Assembly: GCA_016281115.1 (NCBI GenBank)
Contig: JAEEHZ010000159.1
Span: 1 to 8,612, forward strand
Reading direction: 5' to 3'
Source: Clostridiaceae bacterium
GTDB lineage: Bacteria > Bacillota > Clostridia > Oscillospirales > Acutalibacteraceae
Length of the DNA: 8,612 nucleotides
Shown here: positions 5,320 to 8,612 of the stretch, in pieces
Layout of the letters: every line of letters begins with the position of its first letter
Numbering within the stretch: the stretch's first letter is position 1
Position numbers and translations under genes: made by a program
Notes under the pieces: model-generated
Told to the model about the DNA's origin: nothing
The model's input: the letters and a program-made list of their open reading frames with translations, nothing else
Databases searched by the model: none

Positions 5320-5324
5320 ATATT

Positions 5325-8300
5325 ATGAAAAATATCAGAAAGGTGTTATCACTATTATTAACCGCGGCGATGCTTTGCGCCACAGCGCTAAGTTGCCCTG
5401 TAACCGCAGTGGCGGCGGATTACGGCTCCACGGTTACGCAGATTACTGCTATACATAGTGAAACTACCGTTACCACGCTGCAGCCGGAGTCCGCGCAGGG
5501 CGAATACGGCATTAAGGCAGAGGGCGGCGGCCTCCTTATAGTCACAGATGACGATGGCACTTATAACGGTGATTTGACTGTAATAGGCGATAACGAGAAA
5601 GCCCCGCTTGATTTAAGCGACGCAAAGGGCATTAAAAAGTCTGACATACAGCAAAAGGCACAGGATACCACTGCGCCAAAGAATATTATTGCCAAAAACG
5701 ACGCTCAAACCGCCACAAATGACGGTAGCTTGAGCGGCACGAAAACAGGCGAGCAGGCGCCGAGGGGAGCATCTCTCACAATTATCGGAGATAATTACGG
5801 CACAGATACAGACTTAGTATATACATTAAATGGCGCCTATGATATATTTGAGTTCTCGAAGACAACTCGTAATCATACTGTAACTTTTAATGCGAATCAC
5901 GCTAATACGCCTCAAAATTTTACGATACGCATAAGACGCGCAAGCGGTGTGGGCGCAAGTGAAAATCTATACTATAGTTTGTATTTTGATGTTGGTTCGG
6001 GAAAAACATTGACTGTTATTTTTGATCAGGGTATGTCGTTTCTGTCTCGAACTACCAACAGCACTGCTACTGTGCCATATAGCAGAGATACGGTGACGTC
6101 TGCCGGTGCGGGAACACTGAACTTAAACTTTAGCCCTACCGACACAGACCGTGTAACTTTTACGAATCAGAGAACACAAGGCGGTATGTTCGCGTTTACC
6201 AACAACAATACAAACACAACCAATATGTCAGGTTCGGGATACGTTAAGTTTACATCTTCAAACGCTACGTCAATGTTTGTAAATAATGGTTCACTTACCG
6301 TAAAAGATACTTTAAAATTGAGCTCCGAAAGCACAAATAACGGATCAGGTATTTTTGTTAATTCCTATAGAACGCTGAACATTGATGGTACAAATAATGT
6401 AGATTACCAAAAGCACTTTAAAGGCGGCGGCAATTACGGAGGAATTGAGGGCGGTTCCGGTGCTACTATTAACATCAAGAAAGGTTATGTTGTAGCAGAC
6501 GGCGCCGGTTCTGCATCCGGTATAGGTGGCAGAATCAGTGGCGCGAACCCTTCAATTAATATCGGAGCAACATCTGCGACGGGTACGGCTGATCTCTATT
6601 TAAAATCAACGGGCGGTTCAAGCGGCGGCCCCGGTATCGGCGCACCCAATAATAGCACCGAAAACACCGGTAGTATTAACATACTTGGCGGAGGTATGGA
6701 AATTGACGCAAGAGCCGGTGCAAACGCCCCTGCAATAGGCAATGCGGGCTCAAACGGATATCAAAATATTATTATAAATAACCAAACGGACTCAAGAACA
6801 ACAATTGCTGCATATGCAAGTCATACTGATAAAGACACCTCTTACAACGGTGGTTCCGCGATAGGTACAGGACCCAACGCTGTCAATTCCACCCTTAAAA
6901 AAATAGAGATAAAGGGTAAATTGACCGTAAACGCATATTCTAACAGTGCGTCACCGACGATAGGTTACTATCATCCTTCTTATAATTCTCCCGAAATAAC
7001 AATAGGCGCTTTGGGTTCATATGTTCCTGAGGTACACGCTTATAACAGAAATACTACCTGCGCAATTGCAATAGGCGTTTATACTACGGATTATTGGAAT
7101 TATGGTGAGGACGCTTCTACCGCGTGCAGCGTAAATATAAGCGCCGGCACGGTAACCACAACCGGTTGTATTGGTTCTTACAACGGAAAAATGAACAGTA
7201 TTAACATATCGGGCGGTACCGTTACAGTTACAGCTACAACACGTGACGGTATAGGCGGAGCTGTTAGAGGCACAGGTGCGTATACAAAGAGTATCAATAT
7301 AAGCGGAGGTACTGTAACTGTCACAGGAGCCGGATACGGTGCCGGCATGATGTCACGGGAAATAAACATAACAGGCGGCACCGTAACCGCTACGGGCGGT
7401 CCAAACGGCGGTCCCGGTATTATTCCGGGCAGTAGCGGTGTGCTTACGATAAATGCGCCTATGACAAGCGTTATAACCGCGAACGGCGGCGGTACAGGCA
7501 ACTATCTTGGCGCGGGTATAGGTACTTATGATTCCGGAGCGGGATTTGCTTATGATTTTACCGTTAATATTGTAAACGGCAGAGTTATTGCCAACGGTGC
7601 AAACGGCGGTCCCGGAATAGGTTCTACATATAATAACGATTATTGGCATATTTACGTAAATATTTACGGCGGCGCGGTTTTTGCCAGAGGCAGTACATAC
7701 GGTGCAGCTAACGGTGCTCCGGGAATCGGTGCAGCGAATGTAGACGATAATAACTTACATTTATTAATTACGAATCCAAGCGAATATTCCGGTGGAGTTG
7801 GCACAGCCCCCTCGTTGCCTCCGTATGTCAGCGCCGAAGGCGGATACCATGCACCCGGTTTTGGCGTTGGTGCTGCTTGTAGTGCATATTCCTGCGATGT
7901 AACAATAAAAGACGGCGTAGTAGATGTACGTGGTGGTACCGGAGCTCCTGCCATAGGTTTGGGAACTTATAGCACACTTGCCTCCGGTTCCGTAAAGATA
8001 TACGGCGGTAATGTAAAAGCCACTGCAGGTTCAGGGAAAGATTATCTTATAGGCGGTGGAACGAATCCACAGAACGCCGTAAACCAATATGGTGAGGCAG
8101 TTTACCCCTGTAAGGTTCATTATATCCATGATTCTTCGAACGTACGATTAGACGGCGCCCAAATAAGCAATGATTTTAAATATTCATTAAATAGTTTTTC
8201 TTCTCCCGCCACAAAATATTACGGAAACAGCGCATATGCAAACGCAAGCCCCGGTTCGGGATATCGCCCATATACGTGGTATTATTATGAATCAAACAGT

Positions 8301-8612
8301 TCAACTAAACTTGTTCCCGACGAAAGTGTTCCCGGAACTGTCAGTGATATAAGCGCACTTTATTGCTGGTTGCCTCAACCAACGGGCTTGAGCGACAGAC
8401 CTACTGTTTCTGTATCAGGGCTTTGTCATACGCTTACAACAAGCAGTTTCACTGCAAATTGCAACAGTTCCACAATGAACACCTTTGAATACATTATAAA
8501 GGTAAATGCCAATATGGCAGGCGGTACTGTAAGGCAAGCCGGTCAAGGTATGAGCGCTGTAAGCGTAAGTACAACAGCCGTATATTTGGAGCCTAATGCA
8601 TCAACAACACCA
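5325..8612 (+). CDS. Large secreted repeat protein of beta-helix type, 3' truncated
   Basis: The frame is open for 1096 codons to the last base, so the C-terminus and any anchor are outside the window. Residues 1-31 are a Sec signal peptide (MKNIRKVLSLLLTAA, cleavage near VAA-D). Cys24 gives only a poor lipobox. Residues about 32-160 are a low-complexity, charged and Thr/Ala-rich segment. Residues about 160-380 are rich in beta strands and in Asn/Thr/Ser. Residues about 380-912 hold roughly 13 degenerate units of the form INISGGTVTVTA-spacer-GIG. Such strand-turn repeats suggest a right-handed beta-helix or solenoid on the cell surface, as in adhesins or glycan-binding proteins of gut Clostridia. 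Residues about 960-1096 (YYYESNSSTKLVPDESVPG onward) are non-repetitive. I do not recognise a catalytic domain, so adhesion is an inference from fold and location. The gene has its own promoter and leader. Confidence 0.8.
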   Translation, partial: MKNIRKVLSLLLTAAMLCATALSCPVTAVAADYGSTVTQITAIHSETTVTTLQPESAQGEYGIKAEGGGLLIVTDDDGTYNGDLTVIGDNEKAPLDLSDAKGIKKSDIQQKAQDTTAPKNIIAKNDAQTATNDGSLSGTKTGEQAPRGASLTIIGDNYGTDTDLVYTLNGAYDIFEFSKTTRNHTVTFNANHANTPQNFTIRIRRASGVGASENLYYSLYFDVGSGKTLTVIFDQGMSFLSRTTNSTATVPYSRDTVTSAGAGTLNLNFSPTDTDRVTFTNQRTQGGMFAFTNNNTNTTNMSGSGYVKFTSSNATSMFVNNGSLTVKDTLKLSSESTNNGSGIFVNSYRTLNIDGTNNVDYQKHFKGGGNYGGIEGGSGATINIKKGYVVADGAGSASGIGGRISGANPSINIGATSATGTADLYLKSTGGSSGGPGIGAPNNSTENTGSINILGGGMEIDARAGANAPAIGNAGSNGYQNIIINNQTDSRTTIAAYASHTDKDTSYNGGSAIGTGPNAVNSTLKKIEIKGKLTVNAYSNSASPTIGYYHPSYNSPEITIGALGSYVPEVHAYNRNTTCAIAIGVYTTDYWNYGEDASTACSVNISAGTVTTTGCIGSYNGKMNSINISGGTVTVTATTRDGIGGAVRGTGAYTKSINISGGTVTVTGAGYGAGMMSREINITGGTVTATGGPNGGPGIIPGSSGVLTINAPMTSVITANGGGTGNYLGAGIGTYDSGAGFAYDFTVNIVNGRVIANGANGGPGIGSTYNNDYWHIYVNIYGGAVFARGSTYGAANGAPGIGAANVDDNNLHLLITNPSEYSGGVGTAPSLPPYVSAEGGYHAPGFGVGAACSAYSCDVTIKDGVVDVRGGTGAPAIGLGTYSTLASGSVKIYGGNVKATAGSGKDYLIGGGTNPQNAVNQYGEAVYPCKVHYIHDSSNVRLDGAQISNDFKYSLNSFSSPATKYYGNSAYANASPGSGYRPYTWYYYESNSSTKLVPDESVPGTVSDISALYCWLPQPTGLSDRPTVSVSGLCHTLTTSSFTANCNSSTMNTFEYIIKVNANMAGGTVRQAGQGMSAVSVSTTAVYLEPNASTTP
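6462..8060 (+). repeat. Degenerate tandem beta-strand repeats inside the large secreted protein
   Basis: About 13 units follow the pattern (S/V)-x-I-x-I-x-G-G-x-V-x-V-x-A, then a glycine-rich turn often reading GGPGIG or APAIG, with variable spacers. The most regular copies start near 7200, 7293 and 7362 (INISGGTVTVTA, INISGGTVTVTG, INITGGTVTATG). Between copies, codons differ mainly at third positions, which indicates old duplications kept by selection rather than fresh expansion. Spacing of 31 and then 23 codons shows that turns vary in length. Confidence 0.75.

Noticed and set aside
7178..7954. Minus-strand open frames of 96-107 codons in the repeat region
   Set aside because: They mirror the glycine/threonine-rich repeats of the + strand gene, are low-complexity Pro/Val/Ala-rich, and lack ribosome binding sites.
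6462..8060. Repeats considered as a CRISPR array
   Set aside because: The repeats are in frame, degenerate at third codon positions, unequal in spacing and part of one continuous protein.

Overview
The window looks like chromosomal DNA from a low-GC Gram-positive anaerobe of the class Clostridia, probably a Ruminococcus-like member of the Oscillospiraceae. The grounds are sigma-A type promoters with 17-nt spacers, strong GGAGG ribosome binding sites, a TTG start, a secreted protein ending in a type I dockerin, and the gene order rpmH-rnpA-yidD-yidC-jag. The standard bacterial code fits throughout, and TGA is used as a stop. All supported genes are on the + strand.

Layout. Bases 1-523 hold the C-terminal part of a TPR protein, probably a family 2 glycosyltransferase. 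Bases 670-1923 encode a secreted CHAP-like / peptidoglycan-binding / dockerin protein with its own promoter (612-640) and a weak terminator-like hairpin after it. Bases 2158-4791 are the conserved core: ribosomal protein L34, the RNase P protein, YidD, the YidC insertase and the RNA-binding protein Jag/KhpB. A consensus promoter (2088-2116) precedes this block and a 13-bp hairpin (4801-4830) follows it. Bases 4792-5324 carry no convincing gene but have several inverted repeats, a strong intrinsic terminator and the promoter and leader of the next gene. From 5325 to the window end runs one open frame of 1096 codons. It encodes a secreted, repeat-rich protein of beta-helix type whose C-terminus lies outside the window.

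How the genes fit together. RnpA and L34 serve tRNA maturation and translation. YidD and YidC serve membrane protein insertion, and Jag is an RNA-binding partner commonly encoded next to yidC. The genes on either side make envelope or extracellular products and look like lineage-specific neighbours. No dnaA gene or DnaA-box cluster is visible, although the rpmH block often lies near oriC.

What is unusual. I see no clear new defence or mobile system. The points most worth checking are the structured intergenic segment 4831-5141, a hairpin with a T-run abutting a poorly marked rnpA start, the long leader with a cre-like palindrome before the giant repeat protein, and the dockerin on a probable cell-wall hydrolase.
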